A stretch of 64,000 bases of DNA from Emticicia aquatilis (GTDB lineage: Bacteria; Bacteroidota; Bacteroidia; Cytophagales; Spirosomataceae): positions 419,846-483,845 of the forward strand of contig NZ_BMKK01000006.1 of the NCBI RefSeq assembly GCF_014644295.1, read 5' to 3'. Shown one piece after another: positions 1 through 9,459 of this stretch (position 1 is its first letter; the number at the start of each line of letters is the position of its first letter). The notes under the pieces were generated by a model, which had not been told where the DNA came from, made no database searches, and worked only from the letters and a program-made list of their open reading frames with translations. A program made the translations under genes and the position numbers.

Positions 1-21
1 CTTACTGAAAATTCCAGTAAG
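1..21 (-). terminator. Small hairpin downstream of the susD-like gene
   Basis: The arms CTTACTG and CAGTAAG form a 7-bp stem with a 7-nt loop about 35 bases past the stop of the SusD gene. It could be the end of the SusCD transcript, but any U-tract lies outside the window, so this is tentative. Confidence 0.3.
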
Positions 22-54
22 CTTTCTTTTTGTTGATGAAGTGTCAAGAATCAA

Positions 55-1824
55 TTACCAACCTGGATTTTGTTTCAGATTTGGATTAGTGATGATATCG
101 CCCGTTGGAATTGGATAGTAATAATGTTTATCAAGCCAGATTCTCGGAACATTATTCAACCAAGTCAATTCGCCTGAAGTATCACCCGAAATTAATTGCG
201 AATTAGGTTTTCCTGCAATCGTTGGTGTAACTTCCACATAAGTAACTCCCGAAACTTTTGTTGGAGCGGTATTTTTGTAAAAAGCCACATCCAAAACACC
301 ATCTTCGTTAAGGTCTAATGGTGTATTTAGGCTTGGAATATACATACCGTTCCATTCCATTTTCATCAATTCACCTTTTCTCCATCTTACAATATCATCA
401 AAACGGAAGCCCTCTAAACATAATTCGATGCCTCTTTCACGTCGTACTTCCAAAAGAACAGGGTCAGAAATCTCTGGAAAATAATTGGTTTTTAAGTAAT
501 TATCAACCACTGTTGGTTTGGTTGTCAAGCCACCAGTAATTCCTGCTCTTTTTCTCAATGCACCAATAGATAATGCCCAGTCGGCATCTGTAAGTGTTCC
601 TAATTCGGCTTTTGCTTCAGCATAAGCTAAAAGAACTTCAGCGTATCTGAAAATCGTAACCGAGTTGATATTAAGGTCACGAGTATCATAATACATATCA
701 TCAAGCGTCCATTTAATTGGCATATAACCCGTAAATGTATAAGAGAAAAGTGGTGGAGAAGCAACCAAAGCACCATTGTTTGTGCGTTTATAATCGCCTA
801 CACGAATTGTTTGAGCAAGTCTTTTGTCTCGTCCTTTTACCTCATCTTTAAACAACATGGTTTTGTAAGCAGGGTCGTTGGTATATGGTGTGCCGTCTGC
901 TTTCAAATATGTATTGATAAAAGTGCGAATAAAGCTGGCTTTATCGCCGTAAGTTCCACTTGTCCAGTACCAGTTACCGTCGTTTAGGTTATTTAGTGCC
1001 AAATCACAAACTGCCGAAAGCATTACTTCTGTACCAATTGGGGCAGGATTAATGAATACTTGACGATAAGACTTATCAACACCAGCACCATCATAAAGTT
1101 TATAACCCGCTTCGTCGATAACCTTTTTGGCTGCTACCGCAGCTTGATTAAGTAAACCCGCAGCCGATGCTTCAAGACCAAGACCTTTGTGATATTTACG
1201 GAATGTACCTTCATGTAAAGCCACACGTGCTTTGAAAGCATAAGCCACATATTTTGTAACTAAACTACGGGTTGCTTCACTATTTGACGTGATATTTAAG
1301 CAAGCATAGTCTAAATCGGCCAAAACCGAGTCCATAACCATTACACGAGAGTCACGACCTTTCATTAATAAATCAGTATCCGAAACATCAAGAGGTTTGC
1401 CAATCCAAGGCACATCGCCGAATCTTTTTACTTTATCGAAATAGAACCAAGCTCTGAAAAATTTAGCAATTCCGAGATAGTTTTTTCTAACGGCTACTGG
1501 CACTTTCGGGTCATTGCAGTTTTGAATGAAGTAATTGATGTTTCTCAAATCGCTCCAACTCCAACCCGTACTTACTTGAGCACTGTAATTTCCCTCAGTG
1601 ATAAATGCTGGGGTATCTTTGCGAGCTAAGTAATCTGACATGGCATCGGCACGATGAAGGTTTTTGCCATTCAGCATCGAATAGAACGAATTTGTGTATA
1701 AAATCAAGCCACTTTCGCTACCAAAAATTGGCCCTTTAGTAGTGGTTGCCTCGGGAAGCTCCTCCAAATCACACCCAATAAAGAGTATTGCTGTTAATAA
1801 AATGAATATATATCTGAGTTTCAT
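55..1824 (-). CDS. SusD/RagB-family outer-membrane lipoprotein
   Basis: Surface lipoprotein that binds glycan or other oligomeric substrate and partners with the TonB-dependent receptor encoded just upstream. With the ATG at 1824 the protein is 589 residues and begins with a lipoprotein signal, MKLRYIFILLTAILFIGC, whose Cys18 would be lipidated. A longer frame reaching back to 1860 overlaps the receptor gene and is less likely. The helical TPR-like body and the C-terminal pattern YYPIPTGDI...NPNLKQNPGW are family hallmarks. The start lies 13 bases after the receptor stop, so the two are almost certainly co-transcribed. Family membership is clear; the substrate cannot be told, as no glycoside hydrolase is adjacent. 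Confidence 0.95.
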   Translation of the reverse strand: MKLRYIFILLTAILFIGCDLEELPEATTTKGPIFGSESGLILYTNSFYSMLNGKNLHRADAMSDYLARKDTPAFITEGNYSAQVSTGWSWSDLRNINYFIQNCNDPKVPVAVRKNYLGIAKFFRAWFYFDKVKRFGDVPWIGKPLDVSDTDLLMKGRDSRVMVMDSVLADLDYACLNITSNSEATRSLVTKYVAYAFKARVALHEGTFRKYHKGLGLEASAAGLLNQAAVAAKKVIDEAGYKLYDGAGVDKSYRQVFINPAPIGTEVMLSAVCDLALNNLNDGNWYWTSGTYGDKASFIRTFINTYLKADGTPYTNDPAYKTMLFKDEVKGRDKRLAQTIRVGDYKRTNNGALVASPPLFSYTFTGYMPIKWTLDDMYYDTRDLNINSVTIFRYAEVLLAYAEAKAELGTLTDADWALSIGALRKRAGITGGLTTKPTVVDNYLKTNYFPEISDPVLLEVRRERGIELCLEGFRFDDIVRWRKGELMKMEWNGMYIPSLNTPLDLNEDGVLDVAFYKNTAPTKVSGVTYVEVTPTIAGKPNSQLISGDTSGELTWLNNVPRIWLDKHYYYPIPTGDIITNPNLKQNPGW

Positions 1825-1837
1825 AATTGTATCGGAA

Positions 1838-4800
1838 TTAGAATGTAATAGATAAACCAAGCGTTACGCTTTTCATGATTGGATAATTGTACGCATCACC
1901 GGCATTGCCACCTGGTGAGAATACTTGGTCTGATGCCACTGCACTTTCTACGTCGAAATCACGGGTGATTTTGTAAAGTGGTGATAAAGACCAGATGTTT
2001 TCGGCCGAAACATAAACTTTTGCTGCCGCTGCTCCAATTTTTGAAGATACTGTTCTTGATAAATTATAACCTAATTGAATGTTTTTCAGACGCATATATG
2101 CTACATTTTGTAGGTATTTTGTCTGCGGAGCAGCCAATGTACCATTAGCGTTACTTGCGATACGTGAAACATATCTTGGGAAATAAGCATCTGTGTTTTG
2201 TTCTGTCCAAATATTACCTAACTGACTTTCGGGAATTCCTCCGTAAGGTCGATTGTATTGCCCCCAGAATAAATTGGCCTCACGGCTTGGATACCACTGT
2301 TGCTTGCCAACCCCTTGTATGAATGCCGAGAAAAAGAAATTATTCCAATCGGCACCGAGCATAATACCATAGGTATATCTTGGTGCAGAATTTCCGATAA
2401 TAGAGCGGTCTCCTGGGTTTTCAATTCTGTTTGTACCAGGTGTAATTTGTCCGTCGCCGTTGGTGTCTTTAAATTTAATATCCCCTGGAAACCAAAGTCC
2501 GCTCGAAGCTGTGCGGAAAAGGTTTTGGCTGGCACTGTTTTTCACGTCTTCAGCCGATGTGAAGAATCCTTCAGTTGTATAGCCCCAAATTTCGCCCAAA
2601 GTTTGTCCTACATAATAATCACTCAATAATTTTTGTGGGTTATTATATTTCGTAATCACCGAAGTATTATCGGCAAGCGTTAATCTCACATCATAATTGA
2701 AAGGTTTTGCCCCAACCGAGAATTTATCACGATACGAAAGCATCATTTCCCAACCTTTAGTTTTTAAATCAGCATAGTTTCCTTTTGGAGCATCAGCACC
2801 GAAAACAGCAGGAAGAGTCAAACCAACAGTAAACATATCGGTCGTAGTTCGGATGTAGGCATCGGCTACAAAATTCAAGCGATTCGATAACATTGCTAAG
2901 TCAATACCAATATTTTTAGTGGTTGCTGTTTCCCAAGTTAAGCCTTCAGGCAAAACCGTAGGGTTTCTTGTTTGCTGTGGCTTTTGTCCGTTTAAAATAA
3001 CTGATGATTGAGAAATAGCGAATTGCTCTAAATAAGCATAAGAGCCAATATTTCCATTTCCGAGCGAGCCATAAGAGGCACGTAGTTTCAAATCAGAAAT
3101 GATATTTTCTGGAACTTTCCAAAAAGATTCTCTCGAAACTCTCCAACCAACTGAGTAAGAAGGGAAAAAAGCAAAACGTTGATTAGCAGGGAATTTTGAT
3201 GAACCATCATAACGTCCGTTTACTTCAAATAAATAACGGTCTTTGTACGAGTAGTTTATTCTCGAAAAACCGCCTTGAATCTTCCATCTTTCCCAGCCGC
3301 CCTGCGTTACGATTGCTTGACCCAAAGCCAAGTTTATATCATTGGCATCTTCAAAGATAAGGCCATTTCGTTGGGTAGAAAGACGCTTGAAATTTGATTG
3401 TTCGTAGTTATAACCCACCAAAAACTTCAAATAATGGTCGTTTTTGAAGGTATTTTCGTATTCAGTATAAAGGTTGGTGGTCATATAGGCCGTTTCACGA
3501 TAAACATCATTGAGATAGTTGGTTGTAGTTCCGACGTACGAAATCACACCAGGTTTTGTGCTGTACGGTACTGGCACAGCCTTCGTTCGGTCGTTGTTAT
3601 CGGTATTCTGAATCGTAAAATCACCTTTGACTCTAAATTTATCTCTGAAAAACTGAGCCGCAAAACCACTGGTATTTCTGAAAACTTTTTTGTTGTTATC
3701 AATACCATTTTTGCCATAATAGAAATCACCAATACTATAAACCGACGAAAATGTTAGCGTTCCGTCAGGATTCATTAATGGCGAAAGCGGGTGGCCTTCA
3801 TCGGCAATATTTCTCCAAACACCACCACCTTCACCTACATTGAGTGGGTTGTGGTATTTCATATCAGAATATTGCGACATATTATTGATTTTCAACCACG
3901 GATAAAGCTGAATAGAACCTTTTCCTGTAAAGTTTAATACTCGATAATCGTCAGAATTATATCTAAATAAGCCATCTTGACCAAAATAGCGGCCAGTTAG
4001 CAAATAACTTGCTTTATCGCTGCTTCCCGAAATACTCAAATTATGCTCTTTTGAGTTCGTGAAATCTTTATATAAAATACCGTAATAATCAGTGCTTCCG
4101 TAGTACATATACTCGCCCGTTACGGGGTCAACCTCTACTTCTGGCAAACCACCAACTTCTGAGCGTCTTTTGATTTCGTTGAGGTATGCTTGCGAAAATT
4201 TGAGCGTTTTATTCACATTTTGCGGAAAAGTACCTTGAAAGTTCACAAACGACTCGGCAAACATCGATGCCCAAGTGTATCCATCGGTTACTAAATCCGG
4301 TACAGCAATCGGCTTCTTTAATGAATAATTTGTCGAATAAGTGATATTCGTTTTGCCAGCAGTTGGGTTCTTCGTTGTAATCAAAACCACACCAAATACC
4401 CCTCTTGCTCCATAAATTGAGGCGGAGGCGGCATCTTTTAGCAACGTAATCGTTGCAATATCGCTTGGGTTAATCAAACTTGGGTCACCTTCTACGTTAT
4501 CAATCAACACTAAGGCGTTTCCTCCTTGTCCGATTGAGGTTGTACCTCTGATATTAAAACTTGGTGCTTGATTTGGTTTTCCGTCGCCCATTTTGATATT
4601 AAGGTTAGGCAAAACCCCTTGAAGACCTTGATTGACGTTAGTTATCGGGCGATTTTCAAACACTTCGCTCGAAATCATATCAACAGCACCCGTCAAATTG
4701 GCTTTCTTTTGTGAACCATAACCTACCACAACTACTTCCGAAAGTAATTTCACATCATTTTTTAGTGTAACATGGATAACGGATTGATTACCAACTTGAA

Positions 4801-5419
4801 GCTCTTGATTAGAGTAGCCAACAAACGAAAAAACCAAAATCGCATTTTCGTTAGGTACATCAATCTTAAACTTTCCGTTACCATCGGTGTTTGTTCCTTT
4901 CGATGTTCCTTTAATCGTTACACTAACCCCAGGAATCCCCGAGCCACTTTCATCGTTTACCGTTCCTGTTATTGACTTGTCAATCATCGCAGTGGCTACT
5001 TTCTCTTCTCTTGATGCCGGTTGCTCTACCGAACTGGTTTTAATGTTCTTTTCGGTAACGACTGGGCTAAGAATGATTTGTCCGCCAATAATTTTATACG
5101 AAACTTGATAGAGTTTAAGTGCCAGTTCTAAAAAATCAGATAGTTTTTTATCCGATAAATTCAACGAAACTTTGCGGTCGGCTTGAATAGCCTTCGAGTT
5201 ATAAACAAACTTGGCATCGGTCTGCTGCTCGATTTGACTTAGCACCATGCGAAGCTTCATGTCTTCAACTTTGAGCGATACCGACTTGTTGAGTACCTCT
5301 TGTGCCTTGCTATCGAAGGCATAAGAAACTCCCACAAACAGTACCGCCAACGTAAGCTGTAAAAGCGAGATTTTCATAATAGTCAGTAGTAAATGACTGG
5401 TTTGTTGAGTTTTTTTCAT
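1838..5419 (-). CDS. SusC/RagA TonB-dependent receptor with STN domain
   Basis: Outer-membrane active transporter of about 1193 residues. In order: a signal peptide (MKISLLQLTLAVLF region), an STN (secretin/TonB N-terminal) domain near residues 48-115, a carboxypeptidase-regulatory-like beta-sandwich (SITGTVNDESGSGIPGVSV onward), the plug starting at VVVGYGSQKKANLTGAV, and a 22-strand barrel ending in ...LGLSITF with a terminal Phe. The STN domain means the receptor can signal inward to the FecR protein encoded next upstream, the usual arrangement for a substrate-induced ECF system. The ATG at 5419 is preferred; an in-frame ATG at 5377 also fits the signal peptide. The 5' leader is unusual, with two hairpins sharing one loop sequence. 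Confidence 0.95.
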   Translation of the reverse strand: MKKTQQTSHLLLTIMKISLLQLTLAVLFVGVSYAFDSKAQEVLNKSVSLKVEDMKLRMVLSQIEQQTDAKFVYNSKAIQADRKVSLNLSDKKLSDFLELALKLYQVSYKIIGGQIILSPVVTEKNIKTSSVEQPASREEKVATAMIDKSITGTVNDESGSGIPGVSVTIKGTSKGTNTDGNGKFKIDVPNENAILVFSFVGYSNQELQVGNQSVIHVTLKNDVKLLSEVVVVGYGSQKKANLTGAVDMISSEVFENRPITNVNQGLQGVLPNLNIKMGDGKPNQAPSFNIRGTTSIGQGGNALVLIDNVEGDPSLINPSDIATITLLKDAASASIYGARGVFGVVLITTKNPTAGKTNITYSTNYSLKKPIAVPDLVTDGYTWASMFAESFVNFQGTFPQNVNKTLKFSQAYLNEIKRRSEVGGLPEVEVDPVTGEYMYYGSTDYYGILYKDFTNSKEHNLSISGSSDKASYLLTGRYFGQDGLFRYNSDDYRVLNFTGKGSIQLYPWLKINNMSQYSDMKYHNPLNVGEGGGVWRNIADEGHPLSPLMNPDGTLTFSSVYSIGDFYYGKNGIDNNKKVFRNTSGFAAQFFRDKFRVKGDFTIQNTDNNDRTKAVPVPYSTKPGVISYVGTTTNYLNDVYRETAYMTTNLYTEYENTFKNDHYLKFLVGYNYEQSNFKRLSTQRNGLIFEDANDINLALGQAIVTQGGWERWKIQGGFSRINYSYKDRYLFEVNGRYDGSSKFPANQRFAFFPSYSVGWRVSRESFWKVPENIISDLKLRASYGSLGNGNIGSYAYLEQFAISQSSVILNGQKPQQTRNPTVLPEGLTWETATTKNIGIDLAMLSNRLNFVADAYIRTTTDMFTVGLTLPAVFGADAPKGNYADLKTKGWEMMLSYRDKFSVGAKPFNYDVRLTLADNTSVITKYNNPQKLLSDYYVGQTLGEIWGYTTEGFFTSAEDVKNSASQNLFRTASSGLWFPGDIKFKDTNGDGQITPGTNRIENPGDRSIIGNSAPRYTYGIMLGADWNNFFFSAFIQGVGKQQWYPSREANLFWGQYNRPYGGIPESQLGNIWTEQNTDAYFPRYVSRIASNANGTLAAPQTKYLQNVAYMRLKNIQLGYNLSRTVSSKIGAAAAKVYVSAENIWSLSPLYKITRDFDVESAVASDQVFSPGGNAGDAYNYPIMKSVTLGLSITF

Positions 5420-5466
5420 ACTTTTGAACTGTTTTGTTAGATTTTTAGAAGATTTTGCAAAACACA

Positions 5467-5555
5467 CCCTCGACTCATTTTGCGTGAGAAATTAGCTCGT
5501 AACTAATCAAAGAGGGCTTACATTTGAAGCTGGCAATGCTCGTAACATTGTCGGC
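5467..5555 (-). promoter_or_regulatory. susC 5' leader with two same-loop hairpins
   Basis: Read on the minus strand, hairpin 1 (5529-5555) has arms GCCGACAATG and CATTGCCAGC around the loop TTACGAG. Hairpin 2 (5491-5507) has arms ATTAG and CTAAT around the same loop TTACGAG. An outer CCCTC/GAGGG pair (5512-5516 with 5467-5471) can enclose hairpin 2. No U-run follows on the minus strand, so these are not ordinary terminators. They lie in the untranslated leader of the receptor gene. Confidence 0.5.
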
Positions 5556-5566
5556 TTTTTTTGTGC

Positions 5567-5574
5567 CAAAATTA
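5567..5574 (-). promoter_or_regulatory. Candidate -7 element upstream of susC
   Basis: TAATTTTG matches the Bacteroidetes -7 consensus TAnnTTTG and would start transcription just before hairpin 1 of the leader. No -33 TTTG is seen at the expected distance. That would fit an ECF-driven promoter, or the match may be chance. Confidence 0.35.
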
Positions 5575-5663
5575 AAGGAGAGGTTTGTCATAGTTTAGGT
5601 TTGCATATTTTGTTTAGGTTAAATTTTAAGGTTGAAAAATATTGATTACTTAATTTGTTCGAT

Positions 5664-6683
5664 TTATTCGCAGCCTTTGCCATTAATCAGAATCGTTGTT
5701 CCTTTTACTTCGTAAGTTGCTCCAACTGCGGCACAGATAATATCTAGTTTTGTGTAAAGTGGTTGTTTCGTAATATCAGCTGTAAGAATGCAGTTATTCA
5801 TTATCTCGTTTTCTACAATAATCTCAAGGCCGTAGGCTTCACGAAGTTTTTTCAACACTTCACTCATTGGAGTATCATCAAATTCAAAAAAGACCTTCGT
5901 ATCTTGAATCTTAGTTGTTTGAATAATCGGATTGGCCACGATATTGGTCACAAATAGATTGCTCTCAGCAAAAAATGTGGCCTTATGATTCGGCAACAGA
6001 ACCACTCCGTTGCCTTGTTTGCCCTCATTTTCTTCTTTTTCATAAACCGAAACTCTTCCCGAAACTACCTCAACCTCAATTTTCTTCACCCCATCAAGGT
6101 TTTTCACATAGAAACTCGTACCCAAAACCTTAGTAGTGACTTTGCCCGAATACACAAAAAATGGCTTTTGTGGGTTTTTCTCTACCTCAAAAAATGCTTC
6201 ACCAGTTAGATAAACCTCTCGTTTGTCGGCATTGAAATGTTCTGGATAACTTAATTTACTTTTGGGCTGAAGCGTAACTTGACTGCCGTCTTCTAAGGTT
6301 AATTTCTTTGCTTGATTCGAAAAGTTCTGAATTTCAAGCATACCTTTTGGCGTGCTTTGTTGTGTGGAAATAGTAGTAGAAAAGGCCTCTTTTTGAGTGT
6401 ATAACCAAGCAAAAGCTCCGAGCATAAGTAAAACAGATGCCGCAATGCCGATTTTGAAACGATTATTTTGCCAAAAACTAAGCGACACAACTTCGGTTTC
6501 TTCTTCAAAAGCTTGCCCTTTAATCTTTTGCCACAGTTTTTCTTCTAATTCCTTGATATTCCATTTACTATCGGGAACTTCCTCAAGTAGTTCGTACCAC
6601 TGTTCTACAACTTGTTGCTCTTCGTCCGAACATTCTCCATTGAGGTATTTATTTAGAAGAATAGCAAATGATTGACGATTCAT
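5664..6683 (-). CDS. FecR-family anti-sigma factor
   Basis: Inner-membrane regulator of 339 residues that holds the ECF sigma factor and receives the signal from the STN domain of the receptor. It has a cytoplasmic N-terminus with the sigma-binding region, one membrane segment near residues 70-90 (IGIAASVLLMLGAFAWLY), a periplasmic FecR domain (LEDGSQVTLQPKSKLSYP ... EVYLTGEAFFEV), and a C-terminal DUF4974-like domain (FEFDDTPMSEVLKKLREAYG) that resembles the receptor STN fold. It lies between the sigma gene and the SusCD pair on the same strand. The length and domain order are normal for the family. Confidence 0.95.
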   Translation of the reverse strand: MNRQSFAILLNKYLNGECSDEEQQVVEQWYELLEEVPDSKWNIKELEEKLWQKIKGQAFEEETEVVSLSFWQNNRFKIGIAASVLLMLGAFAWLYTQKEAFSTTISTQQSTPKGMLEIQNFSNQAKKLTLEDGSQVTLQPKSKLSYPEHFNADKREVYLTGEAFFEVEKNPQKPFFVYSGKVTTKVLGTSFYVKNLDGVKKIEVEVVSGRVSVYEKEENEGKQGNGVVLLPNHKATFFAESNLFVTNIVANPIIQTTKIQDTKVFFEFDDTPMSEVLKKLREAYGLEIIVENEIMNNCILTADITKQPLYTKLDIICAAVGATYEVKGTTILINGKGCE

Positions 6684-6823
6684 ATTATTTTTCTTGGTTT
6701 TAGGTATAAGTCAATTTATTCGCAGTTAACCGCAAATAGTTTTATAAATTCTTTGAATAATTATACAAAATGGTAGATTAGGAGAAAAATTCTCTAAAAA
6801 GTACAATCGGGGAAATGAATAAA

Positions 6824-7417
6824 TCAGTTTTCGAGGAAGCCGAAAATACGGAGAGAAAGTACCACCGAAAGGGTAATAAATTCACGAAGATGAATTCGTA
6901 AAGCTTTAAGAGCCTGAGTGATGTGATACTCAACGGTGCGTTCGGGAGTTTCTAATAACACCGAAATTTCTTTGACAGATTTATATTCAAGTCGGTTAAG
7001 GCGAAATATCTGTTGTGTTTTTTCGGGAAGTTGCTCAATGGCTTTTTCGATAGCTACCGAAAGCTCATTAAATGCCACAGATTCATCAACATCATCGGTT
7101 AGCTCGTTTTTCTTGAGCGAATATTCAACAAATTTTTCCTGCAAAATCTGCTTCTTGATTTGGTTGATTATTAAGTATCTGAGCGAAGTATTTAGATATG
7201 CTTCAAGGTTTTCAATCAAAACTTTTTCTCGTTTTTCCCAAAGGCTGATAAACAAATCTTGCAGAATCTCTTCAATGGTTTCTTTTGAACGAAGCTTGAA
7301 TTGTGCCGAACGCAACAGTTTTTGCCAGTATCTTCGGTAGATTTCCTCAAACGCATCCTGCTCTCCTACACGTAAGAGTTTGACTAATAGTTCGTCGCTG
7401 AGGATTTTGTACTCCAT
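6824..7417 (-). CDS. ECF-type RNA polymerase sigma-70 factor
   Basis: Sigma factor of 197 residues, of the Bacteroidetes ECF family that is paired with FecR. Region 2 covers roughly residues 20-90 (AFEEIYRRYWQKLLRSA ... IEEILQDLFISLWEKRE). Region 4, with its helix-turn-helix, covers about 130-180 (LPEKTQQIFRLNRLEYKSVKEI...TVEYHITQALKALR). It lies 140 bases upstream of the FecR gene on the same strand and probably activates susC, though no ECF -35 element was recognised with confidence. The C-terminal hydrophobic tail (ITLSVVLSLRIFGF) is common in this subgroup. Confidence 0.95.
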   Translation of the reverse strand: MEYKILSDELLVKLLRVGEQDAFEEIYRRYWQKLLRSAQFKLRSKETIEEILQDLFISLWEKREKVLIENLEAYLNTSLRYLIINQIKKQILQEKFVEYSLKKNELTDDVDESVAFNELSVAIEKAIEQLPEKTQQIFRLNRLEYKSVKEISVLLETPERTVEYHITQALKALRIHLREFITLSVVLSLRIFGFLEN

Positions 7418-7437
7418 TCATATTGGTGTTTGGTTTG

Positions 7438-7445
7438 CAAATGTA
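7438..7445 (-). promoter_or_regulatory. Candidate -7 element of the ECF sigma gene
   Basis: TACATTTG fits TAnnTTTG and ends about 20 bases before the sigma gene start. The spacing to the nearest TTTG upstream (14 bases) is shorter than usual. Confidence 0.4.
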
Positions 7446-7460
7446 GGATAAATTCTGCAC

Positions 7461-7497
7461 AAAAAAAGAGCAGAAACCATTGGCTTCTGCTCTTTTC
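7461..7497 (-). terminator. Terminator of the OmpA-like gene
   Basis: A perfect 12-bp stem (AAAAGAGCAGAA / TTCTGCTCTTTT, 7464-7475 with 7485-7496) with a 9-nt loop. On the minus strand it is followed by a run of Ts. It sits 35 bases past the stop of the OmpA-like gene. Confidence 0.8.
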
Positions 7498-7531
7498 TAT
7501 ATCTAAACAATCTTTAAAATTGTTTTACATC

Positions 7532-9289
7532 TTATCTCAATTGGAATTGAACACGAGTATTAGATTTTTTACCATCTGGTGTAGTATAATCTGTACTTGG
7601 GTCTTCATCTCCTTGACCTTCATAAGTCATACGAGCTTTGCTGATACATTTTTTCTTTAAGAAATAAGCGTAAATCGCACAAGCACGAAGCTTAGCCGAA
7701 CGAAGGTTTGTTGCTGAACTTGCTCCATCGTTGAATGCTGAGATGTGTAAGATACTATCTGGACATCTTTGCAATAACGAACAAACTCTGTCAAGTTTTT
7801 TGTATGAAGCTGGTTTCAATTTGTTTGTACCGCTATAGAATTCGATTCCTTGAGCTGCGAAAGTCAATTCATCCAATTCTGCTTGTGAAATTTCACAACC
7901 ACTTGCTGTTCTGTAACCTTTTGGTACTAATTTACCATTTACATAACCCTCTGGGCAGCCATCGTTTGATGCTAAACCAGCTAAGTCTGGGCATTTATCT
8001 TGTGCATCAGCAACACCATCTTTATCACGGTCTGGGCAACCTTTTGCTGAAGCTACACCTTTGATTGTTGGACAAGCATCATCTTTATCAGCGATACCGT
8101 CACCGTCAGTATCAGGGCAACCGTTCAATGAAGCAGGACCAGCTTCGTTCGGGCAAGCATCATCTTTATCGGCGATACCGTCACCATCTGAATCTGGGCA
8201 ACCTTTCAATGCTTTCACACCAGCAACATCTGGACAAGCATCGTCTTTGTCAGCTACACCATCTTTGTCACGGTCAGGACAGCCTTTCAATGCTACTGTA
8301 CCAACTTGTGTTGGACACTCATCATCTTTATCAGCGATACCATCACCGTCAGTATCAGGACAACCTTTCAATGCCATTGGACCAGCTTGAGTTGGGCAAG
8401 CATCATCTTTATCAGGAATACCGTCACCGTCAGTATCAGGACAACCTTGGAATTTGCGTAAACCTTTTTCAGTTGGACAAGCATCACAACGGTCAACAAC
8501 ACCATCTTTATCACCGTCTTTATCGCCAAAACGGTATGAACCAAGTAAGTTAGCTACTAAGTAACCATCGTTATATGATTTTCCGTTTGGTTCAAATGCT
8601 GTGCCTGTTCCAAGTGCTGTTGTAGAAAGTTTTGTACCATCTAAGTAATCAGAGAAAGCATAACGATAGCCAACTTCAGCACCGATAGTCCATCTTTCAG
8701 CAGCATTGTATTTCAAACCAACACCAAAAGGAAGAACCAAAGCCGCTTTTTTCAAATTTGCTTGGTCTTGGTCGAACAAACGAGCTACAACATATTTACG
8801 AGGGTCGTCGTCTTGTAAAGCTGCGTTTTGTGCAACAACTGTTGGGTTTGTAAACGCCGCTCCGATACCACCGAAGAGGTAAGGAGAAAGTGTTTTACGG
8901 AAAGTTCCGTCACAAGTATATCTTCTTTCTTTCAAAGGGTAGAATTCGCCTAATAAAGATAATTCAGTTAATGGTGATGTAAATTTCAAACGACGATAAT
9001 TCCATCGGCCGTCTGGTTGGTCAAGGTCATTTCCTGCCAATCGTCCAAACAATAGTTGGGCACGTAATGCAAAATAGTCGTTGATATGACGACGAACAAA
9101 AGCACCAATCATAATGCTGTTTGCTGAAGCATACGGTTTACTACAGTGCATATCACCAAAATACTGATTGACACCAAGGGGAATACCAACTTCCCATTTG
9201 TAAGGTTTACACACCTTACAAGAATCTTGTGCCTGAGTTGTTAGCGATAATGTCAATAACGCTACAAAAAGGAATGTTACCTTCTTCAT
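7532..9289 (-). CDS. OmpA-like outer-membrane protein with TSP3 calcium repeats
   Basis: Exported 585-residue protein that should link the outer membrane to peptidoglycan. Its parts are: a signal peptide (MKKVTFLFVALLTLSLTTQAQ), an N-terminal beta-barrel of about 220 residues, seven thrombospondin type-3 repeats of 27 residues (pattern DxDGDGIxDxxDxCP...LKGCP) that bind calcium and form a stiff spacer, and a C-terminal OmpA-like region (IEFYSGTNKLKPASYKKLDRV ... HISAFNDG ... RSAKLRACAIYAYF...EGQGDEDP) with the usual peptidoglycan-binding layout. The gene has its own terminator and is likely monocistronic. Proteins of this architecture are abundant in Bacteroidetes; some belong to the type IX secretion/gliding machinery, which is not shown here. 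Confidence 0.92.
   Translation of the reverse strand: MKKVTFLFVALLTLSLTTQAQDSCKVCKPYKWEVGIPLGVNQYFGDMHCSKPYASANSIMIGAFVRRHINDYFALRAQLLFGRLAGNDLDQPDGRWNYRRLKFTSPLTELSLLGEFYPLKERRYTCDGTFRKTLSPYLFGGIGAAFTNPTVVAQNAALQDDDPRKYVVARLFDQDQANLKKAALVLPFGVGLKYNAAERWTIGAEVGYRYAFSDYLDGTKLSTTALGTGTAFEPNGKSYNDGYLVANLLGSYRFGDKDGDKDGVVDRCDACPTEKGLRKFQGCPDTDGDGIPDKDDACPTQAGPMALKGCPDTDGDGIADKDDECPTQVGTVALKGCPDRDKDGVADKDDACPDVAGVKALKGCPDSDGDGIADKDDACPNEAGPASLNGCPDTDGDGIADKDDACPTIKGVASAKGCPDRDKDGVADAQDKCPDLAGLASNDGCPEGYVNGKLVPKGYRTASGCEISQAELDELTFAAQGIEFYSGTNKLKPASYKKLDRVCSLLQRCPDSILHISAFNDGASSATNLRSAKLRACAIYAYFLKKKCISKARMTYEGQGDEDPSTDYTTPDGKKSNTRVQFQLR
7950..8530 (-). repeat. 81-bp tandem coding repeat (TSP3 units)
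   Basis: Seven tandem units of about 81 bp encode the 27-residue calcium-binding repeats of the OmpA-like protein. Units differ at the DxDGDG/DRDKDG positions and in the linker after CP. Such repeats can expand or contract by recombination. The open frames on the opposite strand here are by-products of the repeat. Confidence 0.85.
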
Positions 9290-9459
9290 GTTGGGGGAAT
9301 TTTATTGTTTTCTTCTAAGAAATAATATTAAAATTGGACTAATCAACGGATTTTATGTCACAATCTAAACGTAATCTTTAGCAAAGAAAAAAAAAATTGT
9401 TAGAAATTTCTACAAAAAACTATATTATTTTGCCAAAAATGATTAATCGGCCATTAATG

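Noticed and set aside
5529..5555. Leader hairpin 1 of susC as an intrinsic terminator
   Set aside because: The T-run lies on the plus strand side, but both neighbouring genes are on the minus strand, where no U-run follows.
8061..8553. Open frames on the plus strand through the TSP3 repeats
   Set aside because: They arise because the 81-bp repeat keeps all frames open; translations are low-complexity His/Leu or Ser/Pro strings, and the minus-strand protein is clearly real.
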